The position numbers were made by a program, and so were the translations under genes. Below, piece after piece: positions 7,565 to 15,704 of a DNA stretch of 64,000 nt (position 1 is the first letter of the stretch; each line of letters begins with the position of its first letter). The stretch is taken from positions 186,001 through 250,000 of the forward strand of contig JAZSLJ010000073.1 in the NCBI GenBank assembly GCA_045535305.1. The letters run 5' to 3'. This DNA comes from UBA1081 sp045535305. GTDB taxonomy: Bacteria; Bacillota; Clostridia; Oscillospirales; Acutalibacteraceae. The notes below the pieces were generated by a model, which worked only from the letters and a program-made list of their open reading frames with translations, made no database searches and had not been told where the DNA came from.

Positions 7565-8728
7565 TCAAGACACAGAATCAAATGATTCAACAATCGCATC
7601 AAAGTCAGGGGAAGAATTCACGGATGCCCTGAAAACCATTTTTCCATTATAATCATAAGCCGAATAAACGGTTTCTGTGTAATACCACATGCTGCTGATC
7701 ATAGGCGGCGTGTGCTCGTATTCACCGGTGATGTTTTCAGAAACGATCAGATAGAAATCGCCGTAATCGATAAATGCATTTACAGTACCCGCATCAAAGT
7801 CATTCACAAGCGCATTGCTTCTATGCACGGAAACCCCATCTTTTTCTCCAATCCTATAGTCAAAGTAATCTCTTCCGGATTCTTTTTTCTTCTCAATTAT
7901 TTCCAGGCTATCGTTTACTGTAATCACCCAATCGACCGGGCATCCCTTTGAATCAGAACCAGCAAAATCTCCGTCATCTGACTGAGAGTCGATTGATAGG
8001 AGAAAACCGTTATTGGTAATTTCCGCTGCATCTAAACTATCGAAATCCGTTCCAGCAATGCATTGCACTTTCAAAATTGCTCCGCATTCATCTAAAATAG
8101 CCATATAAACATCAGTGTATGAATACATACCCTGTGTTTTGGTTTCTGGGTTCTGAATCGTTCCAAAGAAATAGAATTGTCCGTTTTTTTCGAAACAATA
8201 TCTCAGTGCCGATCCTTCGACTCCGTCAAACGGTGTGTCGAACTGTACTCTTCCATCTTTGTCACATTTTATTACGCGAGAGGCAAAACCTTTATCACTT
8301 GCCCATGTGTTTTGATCATAAGCGTAGTCCGAAAAACCAAGAACAAATAAAAATCCTCCGTCTTCTGTTGCGGTAAGTGCGGAGATATGGTATGCATCGT
8401 CGGAACTGCATGTATATGTGGCGAGATCATTTCCGTACACATCCATCATACGAACCTTCTGCGTGACAGATTTATTTTCCTCATCCACAGATAGGATCTC
8501 CGCCTTGAGCAATCTTCCGTCAAATGCGGCGATATCGTTAAAGAAATTGTTCTCAATGACTTTCTGGAACTCCGCTGGAATATCCCCAAATTGTTCAACA
8601 TTTTTGCGTTCATCATAAAGCGTCGTGGATTTGTTATTTGTTGTCATATCGTTTCCTGAGCATCCCGACAAAGTAGAAATGCATACTAAAACAACAAGCA
8701 GATATAGCACAACCAATTGTTTTTTCAT
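7565..8728 (-). CDS. Predicted secreted lipoprotein of unknown function
   Basis: This 387-residue protein has a clear lipoprotein signal: basic MKKQ, a hydrophobic core and lipobox LSGC with the acylated C23, so it should be anchored on the outer face of the membrane. The mature part is acidic with many short aromatic/Gly-rich beta segments (DGGFLFVLGFSDY, NGQFYFFGTIQ, NNGFLLSIDSQSDDGD), suggesting a beta-propeller-like repeat fold. I do not recognise a named family. The gene looks richer in GC and in codons such as CTG, ATC and GGC than its neighbours, and is bordered by three hairpins and tRNA-Leu, which suggests horizontal acquisition. Confidence 0.85.
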   Translation of the reverse strand: MKKQLVVLYLLVVLVCISTLSGCSGNDMTTNNKSTTLYDERKNVEQFGDIPAEFQKVIENNFFNDIAAFDGRLLKAEILSVDEENKSVTQKVRMMDVYGNDLATYTCSSDDAYHISALTATEDGGFLFVLGFSDYAYDQNTWASDKGFASRVIKCDKDGRVQFDTPFDGVEGSALRYCFEKNGQFYFFGTIQNPETKTQGMYSYTDVYMAILDECGAILKVQCIAGTDFDSLDAAEITNNGFLLSIDSQSDDGDFAGSDSKGCPVDWVITVNDSLEIIEKKKESGRDYFDYRIGEKDGVSVHRSNALVNDFDAGTVNAFIDYGDFYLIVSENITGEYEHTPPMISSMWYYTETVYSAYDYNGKMVFRASVNSSPDFDAIVESFDSVS

Positions 8729-8781
8729 CTTCTGAGCATCTCCTTTCTGACAATCGACGGTCTTAAATTCCTATTACTTAA

Positions 8782-8810
8782 ATAATACCGTATTCTTGAA
8801 ATAAATGCAA
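8782..8810 (-). promoter_or_regulatory. Predicted promoter of the lipoprotein gene
   Basis: On the minus strand TTGCAT (8810-8805), a 17-base spacer and TATTAT (8787-8782) form a good sigma-A type promoter. The -35 abuts the 16-bp palindrome at 8811-8846. Confidence 0.5.
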
Positions 8811-8846
8811 CTACCGCCAATGATACGATTGTATCATTGGCGGTAG
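8811..8846. repeat. Perfect 16-bp palindrome between the lipoprotein promoter and tRNA-Leu
   Basis: CTACCGCCAATGATAC (8811-8826) and its exact inverse (8831-8846) flank the four-base loop GATT. It lies six bases beyond the tRNA 3' end and directly upstream of the lipoprotein -35. No T-run follows, so a classic terminator is not obvious; an operator, a tRNA processing or termination hairpin, or an element end are possible. Confidence 0.8.
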
Positions 8847-8852
8847 GTATTA

Positions 8853-8939
8853 TGGTGCCGGTGACCGGACTTGAACCGGTACGGTGTTGCCACCGAGGGA
8901 TTTTAAGTCCCTTGCGTCTGCCTATTCCGCCACACCGGC
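8853..8939 (-). tRNA. tRNA-Leu (anticodon UAA)
   Basis: This 87-nt class II tRNA has acceptor GCCGGTG paired with CACCGGC, discriminator A and encoded CCA. The anticodon loop CTTAAAA gives UAA, reading UUA. It has a variable arm (CGGTGG-CAA-CACCG) and a T-loop GGTTCAAGTCC. Confidence 0.97.
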
Positions 8940-8956
8940 AAATAACAGCAAAAATT

Positions 8957-8985
8957 ATTATATGCTATTTATTGAAAAAAGTCAA
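8957..8985 (-). promoter_or_regulatory. Promoter of tRNA-Leu
   Basis: On the minus strand TTGACT (8985-8980), a 17-base spacer and TATAAT (8962-8957), 18 bases before the tRNA 5' end. The rest of 8986-9115 is AT-rich with no gene seen. Confidence 0.7.
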
Positions 8986-9117
8986 GAGAATTCCAAGAAA
9001 AATCTATTTATAAATATTATATTATAATTTATAAGATAATTTAACTATAATTTTAGATATAATTAATTGATTTTAAAAATTTTTTTGTGCAAAATCTAAC
9101 AAAGTTCTTTTTTGCTA

Positions 9118-9145
9118 TTGCAAATTCGTCAAAATAAGGTACAAT
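9118..9145 (+). promoter_or_regulatory. Predicted promoter of prs
   Basis: TTGCAA (9118-9123), 16 bases, then TACAAT (9140-9145), upstream of GGAGG and the ATG at 9177. Confidence 0.45.
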
Positions 9146-9176
9146 AGAAGTAAGATTATTTTGGAGGTTTATTTAA

Positions 9177-10367
9177 ATGCCAGTTTTAACCGAAGAACTT
9201 ACACGAATCCCTGTTGGACAGCTTGGAATTATTGCACTCCCCGGCTGTGATGAGCTTGCTCAGAAAGTTGATAAGTATATTGTCGATTGGAGAAAAGAAA
9301 AAATAAGCGAACATAAAACATCTATCGCTTTTTATGGTTATCTTAAAGATACATATCTTATGGATGTTACTTTCCCCCGTTTTGGTACAGGTGAAGGTAA
9401 AGCTGTTATCCACGAATCCGTAAGAGGTGCAGACGTTTATATTGTTGTTGACGTTTTTAATTACGGTATCACCCACAATGCTTACGGTGTTGATATTCCC
9501 ATGTCCCCCGATGAACACTTTTCAAATCTTAAAAGAGCTATTGCTGCATGTGCAGGTAAGGCTGAAAGAATTACAGTTATTATGCCCATGCTTTATGAAG
9601 GCAGACAGCATAAGAGAAGCAACCGTGAGTCTTTGGACTGTGCATTGGCTCTTCAGGAACTTTGCAATCTTATGGGTGTTGATAATATTATCACATTTGA
9701 TGCTCACGACCCCAGAGTGCAGAACGCTATTCCTCTTAAAGGTTTTGAAAATGTTCAGACTACTTACCAGATGATTAAAGCTCTTGTAAGAAATGTTAAG
9801 GATTTCAAAATTGATAATGACCATCTTATGATTATCTCCCCCGATGAAGGCGGTATTCAGAGATGTATTTATTACTCAACAGTTCTCGGTGTTGACCTTG
9901 GTATGTTCTATAAGCGCAGAGATTACTCTGTAATTGTTAACGGCAGAAATCCTATTATTGCTCACGAATTCCTCGGCGATAATGTTGAGGGCAAGGATGT
10001 TGTTATCGTTGATGATATGATTTCATCCGGCGATTCAATGATTGAGGTTGCTACAAAGCTTAAAGAACTTAAAGCAAGAAGAATCTTTATGTGTTCAGCA
10101 TTCGGTCTTTTCTGTAACGGTCTTGACGCTTTTGATAAAGCATACGCAAACGGACTTATTGACGGTGTGTTTACAACAAACCTTGTATACCGCACTCCTG
10201 AGCTTCTTAAGAGAGATTGGTATTATACTGTTGATATGTCCAAGTATATTGCATTACTTGTTGATAGTCTTAATGAAGATAAGTCAATCAGCCCCCTTCT
10301 TAATCCCGGTGAGAGAATTGAAAAATTCCTCAAGGCAAACGGATATAATGTTCATGCTTCAAAATAA
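9177..10367 (+). CDS. prs: Ribose-phosphate pyrophosphokinase (PRPP synthetase), long form
   Basis: Prs makes PRPP from ribose-5-phosphate and ATP for nucleotide, His, Trp and NAD synthesis. Recognisable elements are the ATP/ribose region FDAHDPRVQ (about 174-182), SPDEGGIQR (about 221-229) and the PRPP-binding loop VVIVDDMISSGDS (about 275-287). The protein has 396 residues against about 315 for classical Prs, with extra sequence at the N-terminus (about 20-75) and the C-terminus. The FDAHD motif differs from the usual DLHA. The start has TTGGAGG upstream. It is followed after 24 bases by an alpha/beta hydrolase gene, possibly co-transcribed. Confidence 0.9.
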   Translation: MPVLTEELTRIPVGQLGIIALPGCDELAQKVDKYIVDWRKEKISEHKTSIAFYGYLKDTYLMDVTFPRFGTGEGKAVIHESVRGADVYIVVDVFNYGITHNAYGVDIPMSPDEHFSNLKRAIAACAGKAERITVIMPMLYEGRQHKRSNRESLDCALALQELCNLMGVDNIITFDAHDPRVQNAIPLKGFENVQTTYQMIKALVRNVKDFKIDNDHLMIISPDEGGIQRCIYYSTVLGVDLGMFYKRRDYSVIVNGRNPIIAHEFLGDNVEGKDVVIVDDMISSGDSMIEVATKLKELKARRIFMCSAFGLFCNGLDAFDKAYANGLIDGVFTTNLVYRTPELLKRDWYYTVDMSKYIALLVDSLNEDKSISPLLNPGERIEKFLKANGYNVHASK

Positions 10368-10391
10368 TTAACCTATAAAAAGGTGATTCAT

Positions 10392-11330
10392 ATGATTGGA
10401 ACTTGTAATACTTACACATATAAATCGGCATCCGGTCTTTGTGATATATCAGCATGGGGCTACTTACCTGTTGATAATACAAAAATCAAAGGCATTGTAC
10501 AGATTGCTCACGGTATGGCTGAACACCATAAGCGTTATGAGGATTTTATTTCATATCTTAATGATAACGGGTATGCTGTATTTATTAATGACCATCTCGG
10601 CCACGGTAAATCTGTTTCTGATGATTCTCAGCTCGGATTTTTCGGAACAGAAAACGGATGGAAGAATCTTGTTGATGATGTAAAAAGTCTTACTGAAATT
10701 GCAAAAAACGTGGTTCCTGATGTTCCTGTTATTCTTTTCGGACACAGTATGGGCTCATTTGTTGCAAGACTTTATTCTTCGATGTATGGTGATTTGATAA
10801 ACGGTACGATTTATTGCGGAACAGCAGGTGCAAATCCCGCTGCAGGTATAGGTCTTACTGTTGTTAAATCTATAATTAAGATTAAAGGAACACATCACCG
10901 TTCTAAGCTTATAAACAGCCTTGCATTCGGTGCATATAACAGTAAAATAAAGTCTGCAAGAACTGCTTTTGACTGGCTTACAAGAGATGATGATATTGTA
11001 GACAGATATATTGAAGATGATTATTGCGGATTCCTGTTTACTGCATGCGGTTATAAAGACTTAATGCAGATGATAGTTTATATTAATAATCCTGAATGGT
11101 TTTCATCTGTCAGAGCTGACTTGCCGATATATCTTGTTGCCGGTGATGCTGACCCTGTCGGCAACTACGGTAAAGGAATAAAGGAAGTTTATCATAATCT
11201 TGTTTCAACAGGTCATTCAGATGTTACAATAAAGTTGTTTGCAGATGACAGACATGAGATACTTAATGAAAAAGACAAAAATGACGTTTACAGAAGCGTT
11301 TTGTCTTGGATTAATGCAATAGTTGAATAA
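10392..11330 (+). CDS. Alpha/beta hydrolase, monoacylglycerol lipase/lysophospholipase-like
   Basis: This 312-residue serine hydrolase is of the Hydrolase_4 type. It shows the oxyanion region IAHGMAEH, LGHG, the nucleophile elbow GHSMGS (S119) and candidate acid and base residues in GDADPVG (about 254) and DDRHEI (H288). These features match monoacylglycerol lipases and lysophospholipases; the substrate is not certain. No signal peptide is seen, so it is cytoplasmic. I start it at ATG 10392 with AAAAGGTG upstream rather than the GTG at 10383 that forms part of that site. Confidence 0.87.
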   Translation: MIGTCNTYTYKSASGLCDISAWGYLPVDNTKIKGIVQIAHGMAEHHKRYEDFISYLNDNGYAVFINDHLGHGKSVSDDSQLGFFGTENGWKNLVDDVKSLTEIAKNVVPDVPVILFGHSMGSFVARLYSSMYGDLINGTIYCGTAGANPAAGIGLTVVKSIIKIKGTHHRSKLINSLAFGAYNSKIKSARTAFDWLTRDDDIVDRYIEDDYCGFLFTACGYKDLMQMIVYINNPEWFSSVRADLPIYLVAGDADPVGNYGKGIKEVYHNLVSTGHSDVTIKLFADDRHEILNEKDKNDVYRSVLSWINAIVE

Positions 11331-11338
11331 AAAAATTT

Positions 11339-11366
11339 ACTCCCGAATTATTCGGGAGTTTTTTTA
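11339..11366. terminator. Terminator after the alpha/beta hydrolase gene
   Basis: ACTCCCGAA (11339-11347) and TTCGGGAGT (11351-11359) form a perfect stem followed by TTTTTTT. It may also end the convergent PHP gene. Confidence 0.85.
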
Positions 11367-11370
11367 TGTA

Positions 11371-12156
11371 TTAAAAATCAAATTTATCGGATTCTTTCAG
11401 ATCGAGGATTGTGATTATATTTTCAAAATTCTCTTTTGCTTCATCTAATGCTTTGACCTTGTGTGAATCACTGCCGAGATAAAACTTGCATCCGCAATCC
11501 TTTGCTATATAATATGGTCTGAAGATAATTTCTTTAAGCTCATCGCTCATATTTAATGATTTTACATTAAGTTCAATTCCCAAGCCTTTTTTCGCGCTTT
11601 CAGAGAATAATTCATACATGGCTTCATTTGGAATTGAGGCAATTACAGAAGGTGTTTTTTCGCGGAAAATATGACCGCAAGTGAGATGTGCTATGCCCAT
11701 TTTATGAAACGGTAAATCTTTTTTGAGTAATTCTCTGAATCTGTTAATCCATGCATCTGCCCTACCCTGTATTGTGTCAACACCTTCTTTAATTGTATAT
11801 CCTGATAAATGTAAGTGTGTAGTGGGTATAACTATAAAATCAAATTTATCAATACGTTCTTTACTTATACCCACAGTATAATTCATATCCATATCTGTTT
11901 CTGCACCAAAACAGAATTTTACTTCTGAGTCGTTTGGTAAAGGTAATGCGGATATAAGGAATTCAAAACGCTGTTTTTCGTGCCATGTAGCTATACTTTC
12001 AACTTTTTCATCCCACAAATGATTTGTAAGGCATATTTTTTTATAATTATTTCTTTTGGCATATTCATAAATAGCTTCAGGTGTCTGCTCGGGGTCATGA
12101 CAACAAGGTGAAATCGTAGAATGAATATGATAATCATGGTCTGCTATATATCGCAT
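11371..12156 (-). CDS. PHP-domain phosphoesterase, histidinol-phosphatase-like
   Basis: This 261-residue PHP metallo-phosphoesterase begins with the metal-binding motif DHDYHIHST and contains LTNHLWD, FGAETDMD, an internal PTTHLHL motif, IAHLTCGH, GIELNVKS and a C-terminal GSDSHKV. Members include histidinol phosphatase HisK and tyrosine phosphatases; no his genes lie nearby, so the substrate is unknown. The start is the ATG preceded by AAGGAG; the TTG three codons earlier is less well spaced. It is convergent with the hydrolase. Confidence 0.83.
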   Translation of the reverse strand: MRYIADHDYHIHSTISPCCHDPEQTPEAIYEYAKRNNYKKICLTNHLWDEKVESIATWHEKQRFEFLISALPLPNDSEVKFCFGAETDMDMNYTVGISKERIDKFDFIVIPTTHLHLSGYTIKEGVDTIQGRADAWINRFRELLKKDLPFHKMGIAHLTCGHIFREKTPSVIASIPNEAMYELFSESAKKGLGIELNVKSLNMSDELKEIIFRPYYIAKDCGCKFYLGSDSHKVKALDEAKENFENIITILDLKESDKFDF

Positions 12157-12194
12157 TAATATCAACTCCTTTTATTATAATAACATATACAAAA

Positions 12195-12216
12195 TCCTCA
12201 AGCAATAGCTTGAGGA
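12195..12216 (-). terminator. Terminator of the coat-protein pair
   Basis: TCCTCAAGC and GCTTGAGGA form a 9-bp stem with loop of four, followed on the minus strand by TTTTG. Confidence 0.7.
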
Positions 12217-12226
12217 CTTATTTTTA

Positions 12227-12499
12227 TTATAAAGTCTGCTGAATGTTGCTGAATTTAGTAAATGTCGCTGAAACCTTCTGTTGCTCAGCAGATGCAGGTG
12301 AATACCAACCTCTTGTAAGCATCTGATCAAATACGCTCTGCTGAAGATTGTGTTCCTCGCGGAGGATATTGAGAAAATCTGTTCTTAATTGCTGATTAAC
12401 GCATTCGTTGGTAAAAGTATTGTATGTGCCAGTAATCATTTTTTGTGATGATAAAATATCATCCATTATTTCTTTGTCTGTCATAGGATTTTGTGCCAT
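12227..12499 (-). CDS. CotF-like spore coat protein
   Basis: This 90-residue protein matches the coat F (CotF) helical-bundle family: TDKEIMDDILSSQKMITGTYN, then ECVNQQLRTDFLNILREEHNLQQSVFDQMLTRGWY. Such proteins are found in spore coats of Bacilli and Clostridia, and the GWY motif near the end is typical. The AGAGGGG ribosome site precedes the ATG. It lies 16 bases after the related 62-residue gene and before a terminator, so the two form an operon probably expressed in the mother cell. Confidence 0.85.
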   Translation of the reverse strand: MAQNPMTDKEIMDDILSSQKMITGTYNTFTNECVNQQLRTDFLNILREEHNLQQSVFDQMLTRGWYSPASAEQQKVSATFTKFSNIQQTL

Positions 12500-12515
12500 T
12501 TTATATTTACCCCTC

Positions 12516-12704
12516 TTAATTTCCTAAATATGACATTATAGTGTCGAAGTGAGTTTTGTGCTGTGCTGCAAGATTTTCACATGTTGTTTTAAGCTGTGCA
12601 TCCTGGCACATAGTTGCATAATTTTTGTACTTTTTAATCAAGAGCTGTTCCTGATTGAGCTGATCCTCAATTGCTGAAAGCTCTTTTGCTGTAATGTTCT
12701 GCAT
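12516..12704 (-). CDS. Small CotF-related helical protein
   Basis: This 62-residue protein (MQNITAKELSAIEDQLNQEQ, ending IMSYLGN) is all-helical with the pattern LLIKKYKNYATMCQDAQLKTTCENLAAQHKTHFDTI, like the N-terminal half of coat F or ferritin-like spore proteins. It probably partners the CotF-like protein immediately downstream. The ATG at 12704 has GAGGTG eight bases upstream; the ATG at 12731 would lie in the leader. Confidence 0.75.
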   Translation of the reverse strand: MQNITAKELSAIEDQLNQEQLLIKKYKNYATMCQDAQLKTTCENLAAQHKTHFDTIMSYLGN

Positions 12705-12771
12705 ATATAACACCTCTTTTTTTATTATCATTTATATTATTTTTTTTAATCAATCGATTATACATAAAAAA

Positions 12772-12798
12772 TCAGCACCGATTATAAATCAGTGCTGA
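12772..12798 (-). terminator. Terminator of pckG
   Basis: A 12-bp stem with one mismatch (12772-12783 with 12787-12798) is followed on the minus strand by TTTTTTA, 19 bases after the pckG stop. Confidence 0.8.
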
Positions 12799-12816
12799 AA
12801 ATTACAGGATTAAAAA

Positions 12817-14595
12817 TTATTTAAGGTTTGCTTTAAGTGTTTCGAGCTCTGCAAGAAGAGTTGCGGGCATCTTATCACCAAATTTAGCATAGAATTCTTC
12901 AATACCCTTTGTTTCGTCAAGCCAGAGAGACTTATCAACTTCAAGGATAGATTTAAGGCTTTCAAGGCTAACTTCGTCTTCGATACCGCTGATGTTGATA
13001 TCTTCCGCATAAGGAACATAACCGATAGCAGTTTCTTTTGCATCAACCTTACCATCGCATCTGTTGAGGATCCACTCAAGAACTCTGAGGTTGTCGCCGA
13101 AACCGGGCCACATAAAGTTGCCTTCATCATCCTTACGGAACCAGTTAACATTGAAGAATTTGGGAGCTTTATCTTCATCGAGTGTTGCACCGATGTTGAT
13201 CCAATGCTGCCAATAATCAGCCATATTGTAGCCGCAGAAAGGAAGCATAGCCATAGGATCACGACGAACAACACCTACTGCACCTGCAGCTGCAGCTGTT
13301 GTTTCAGATGCCATAATTGAACCTACGAATACACCATTGTTCCAACTCTTTGCCTGGTATACGAGAGGAGCAAGCTTTGCTCTTCTGCCGCCGAATACGA
13401 ATGCAGAAACGGGAACACCTGCGGGATTTTCGAATTCACTGCTGAGACAAGGACAGTTAACTGTGGGAGCTGTGAATCTTGAGTTGGGGTGAGCACCTTT
13501 TTCTGTTGATTCAGCACCGTTCCAAGCATTACCAAGCCAATCCATTGCATTTGTAGGAGGATTCTTGTCAAGACCTTCCCACCAAACAGTGTTATTATCA
13601 AGATTGTGAACAACGTTTGTAAAGATTGTGCCTTTCTTTGTAGAAAGAAGAGCATTGGGGTTTGATTTCATATTTGTGCCGGGAGCAACGCCAAAGAAAC
13701 CGTTTTCGGGGTTAATAGCGTAAAGTCTGCCGTCTTCACCTTTACGGATCCAGGAAATATCATCGCCAACACACCATACTTTGTAGCCGGCCTTCTGATA
13801 TCCTTCGGGAGGAATAAGCATAGCAAGGTTTGTTTTACCGCAAGCTGAGGGGAATGCAGCACAAATGTATTTAACTTCGCCCTGGGGGTTTTCAACGCCG
13901 AGGATAAGCATGTGTTCAGCCTGCCAGCCTTCTTTCCAACCCTGGTAAGAAGCAATACGAAGAGCGAAGCACTTTTTGCCGAGAAGAACGTTTCCGCCGT
14001 AACCTGAGTTTACGGAGATGATAGTGTTGTCCTGAGGGAACTGACAGATCCAACGCTTTTCAGCATCAATATCACATTTACAATGAAGACCTCTAACCCA
14101 GTCTTCGCTGTCGCCGAGTACGTCAAGAACTTTCTTGCCGACTCTTGTCATGATAGCCATGTTGGGAACAACATAGATAGGGTCTGTAAGCTCAATACCG
14201 GCTTTTGAGAAAGGTGAACCGATGGGGCCCATTGAATAAGGGATAACATACATTGTTCTGCCTTTGTAACTATCTTTAGCTATGTCGTAAAGCATTTCAT
14301 AGCACTTTGTGGGTTCCATCCAATGGTTTGTGGGGCCTGCTTCTTCTTCTGTGGGAGTACAGATAAGAGTTCTGTCTTCAACACGAGCAACGTCGTTGGG
14401 CTTTGTTCTGTGAAGATAACATTCGGGAAGTAATTCATCGTTAAGTTTGATCATTTCGCCTGTTGAAACAGCTTCAGCACGCAGTGCATTGATCTGTTCT
14501 TCAGAACCGTCAATCCAAACGATTTTGTCGGGCTTAACAAGGTCAGCTTTTTCGCTGATCCATGCAAGGATGGATTTGTTTGTTGTAAGTTCCAT
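12817..14595 (-). CDS. pckG: Phosphoenolpyruvate carboxykinase (GTP)
   Basis: GTP-dependent PEPCK interconverts oxaloacetate and PEP. In fermenting anaerobes it often runs toward oxaloacetate, fixing CO2 on the way to succinate, or serves gluconeogenesis. The 592-residue protein has the family layout: RTKPNDVARVEDRT near 63-75, GRTMYVIPYSMGP near 112-124, SGYGGN near 197-202, the nucleotide loop FPSACGKTN (about 248-256) and VGDDISW (about 277-283). The ACGKTN form of the P-loop distinguishes the GTP enzyme from ATP-type PckA. It is monocistronic, with AAGGAGA upstream and a clear terminator. Confidence 0.97.
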   Translation of the reverse strand: MELTTNKSILAWISEKADLVKPDKIVWIDGSEEQINALRAEAVSTGEMIKLNDELLPECYLHRTKPNDVARVEDRTLICTPTEEEAGPTNHWMEPTKCYEMLYDIAKDSYKGRTMYVIPYSMGPIGSPFSKAGIELTDPIYVVPNMAIMTRVGKKVLDVLGDSEDWVRGLHCKCDIDAEKRWICQFPQDNTIISVNSGYGGNVLLGKKCFALRIASYQGWKEGWQAEHMLILGVENPQGEVKYICAAFPSACGKTNLAMLIPPEGYQKAGYKVWCVGDDISWIRKGEDGRLYAINPENGFFGVAPGTNMKSNPNALLSTKKGTIFTNVVHNLDNNTVWWEGLDKNPPTNAMDWLGNAWNGAESTEKGAHPNSRFTAPTVNCPCLSSEFENPAGVPVSAFVFGGRRAKLAPLVYQAKSWNNGVFVGSIMASETTAAAAGAVGVVRRDPMAMLPFCGYNMADYWQHWINIGATLDEDKAPKFFNVNWFRKDDEGNFMWPGFGDNLRVLEWILNRCDGKVDAKETAIGYVPYAEDINISGIEDEVSLESLKSILEVDKSLWLDETKGIEEFYAKFGDKMPATLLAELETLKANLK

Positions 14596-14685
14596 TTATA
14601 ATTCTCTCCTTTTAAGATAAAATATACTGAATTTTGTTAAATGTTTTTGTATTAAAAAAACATCAAAATCATATAAATGATAACA

Positions 14686-15702
14686 TTAAATGCAAATTTT
14701 GTCAATAGATAAAGATGCTATTGCATTAAGATTTTCTTTAGCGATATGACCTGCTTTGAACTCATAATAACCCTGAGCTCCTACCATTGCTGCATTATCA
14801 CCGCAAAAAGCTAAATCAGGCATATAGAGTTCTATATTTTTTATATTACATAATGTTATCAGCTCTCTTCTCAAAACTGAGTTTGCGCTCACACCGCCTG
14901 CAATAACTAACTTATTGTGTCCGGTAATTTCAATAGCTTTCATAGTATTATCAGTAAGGCATTTTACTACTTGCTTTATATATGAAGCTCCCAAATCTTC
15001 TATATTTATAGTTTCACCTTTTTGATTAGCATTATGTATAATATTTATTACAGATGTTTTAAGTCCCGAAAAGCTGAAATCCAGAGGTGCGCCATCAATT
15101 TTGGGATAGGGAAATTTATATGCATCTGCATTACCGTTTTTGGCAATTTTATCAAGATTTGCACCGCCGGGATAAGGAATATTCATAGCTCTTGCGGCTT
15201 TATCAAGACACTCTCCTGCAGCATCATCCCTTGTTCTTCCGATTATTTCAAATTCAGTATAACTTTTTACATTTATTATATGACTGTGCCCGCCTGAAAC
15301 AACCAATGCAAGAAAAGGAGGTTCGAGTTCAGTATTAGTAATGTAATTTGCCGCTATATGTGAGCGCAAATGATGAACAGGGATAAGGGGTTTTTGTGTG
15401 GCAAATGCAAGACCTTTTGCAAAATTCACACCAACCAATAATGCTCCGATAAGACCGGGTGCATAAGTTACGGCTATTGCGTCAATGTCATCATAGGTGC
15501 ATGATGCATCGATAAGAGCATTTTTTACAACATCCGATATATTTTCAGCATGTCGGCGTGATGCAATTTCGGGTACTACACCGCCGTATTTTTTGTGTTC
15601 TTCAACTTGTGATGATATAACATTTGACAGCACTACCCTGCCGTTTTCCACAACTGCGGCGGCTGTTTCATCACAAGATGATTCGATTGCAAGTATTTTC
15701 AT
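14686..15702 (-). CDS. tsaD: tRNA N6-adenosine threonylcarbamoyltransferase TsaD
   Basis: TsaD transfers the threonylcarbamoyl group to A37 of ANN-decoding tRNAs, working with TsaB, TsaE and TsaC. At 338 residues it is full length. It has the ASKHA start LAIESSCDETAAA, the metal ligands H111 and H115 in VHHLRSHIAA, VSGGHSHI, the phosphate-binding GGVSANSVLR and a C-terminal CGDNAAMVGAQG. The ribosome site CGGAG lies inside the last codons of the upstream PTP-RimI gene, two bases away, so the two are coupled. tsaB and tsaE are not in this window. A diverged paralogue is encoded at 38066-38998. Confidence 0.97.
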   Translation of the reverse strand: MKILAIESSCDETAAAVVENGRVVLSNVISSQVEEHKKYGGVVPEIASRRHAENISDVVKNALIDASCTYDDIDAIAVTYAPGLIGALLVGVNFAKGLAFATQKPLIPVHHLRSHIAANYITNTELEPPFLALVVSGGHSHIINVKSYTEFEIIGRTRDDAAGECLDKAARAMNIPYPGGANLDKIAKNGNADAYKFPYPKIDGAPLDFSFSGLKTSVINIIHNANQKGETINIEDLGASYIKQVVKCLTDNTMKAIEITGHNKLVIAGGVSANSVLRRELITLCNIKNIELYMPDLAFCGDNAAMVGAQGYYEFKAGHIAKENLNAIASLSIDKICI

Positions 15703-15704
15703 AT

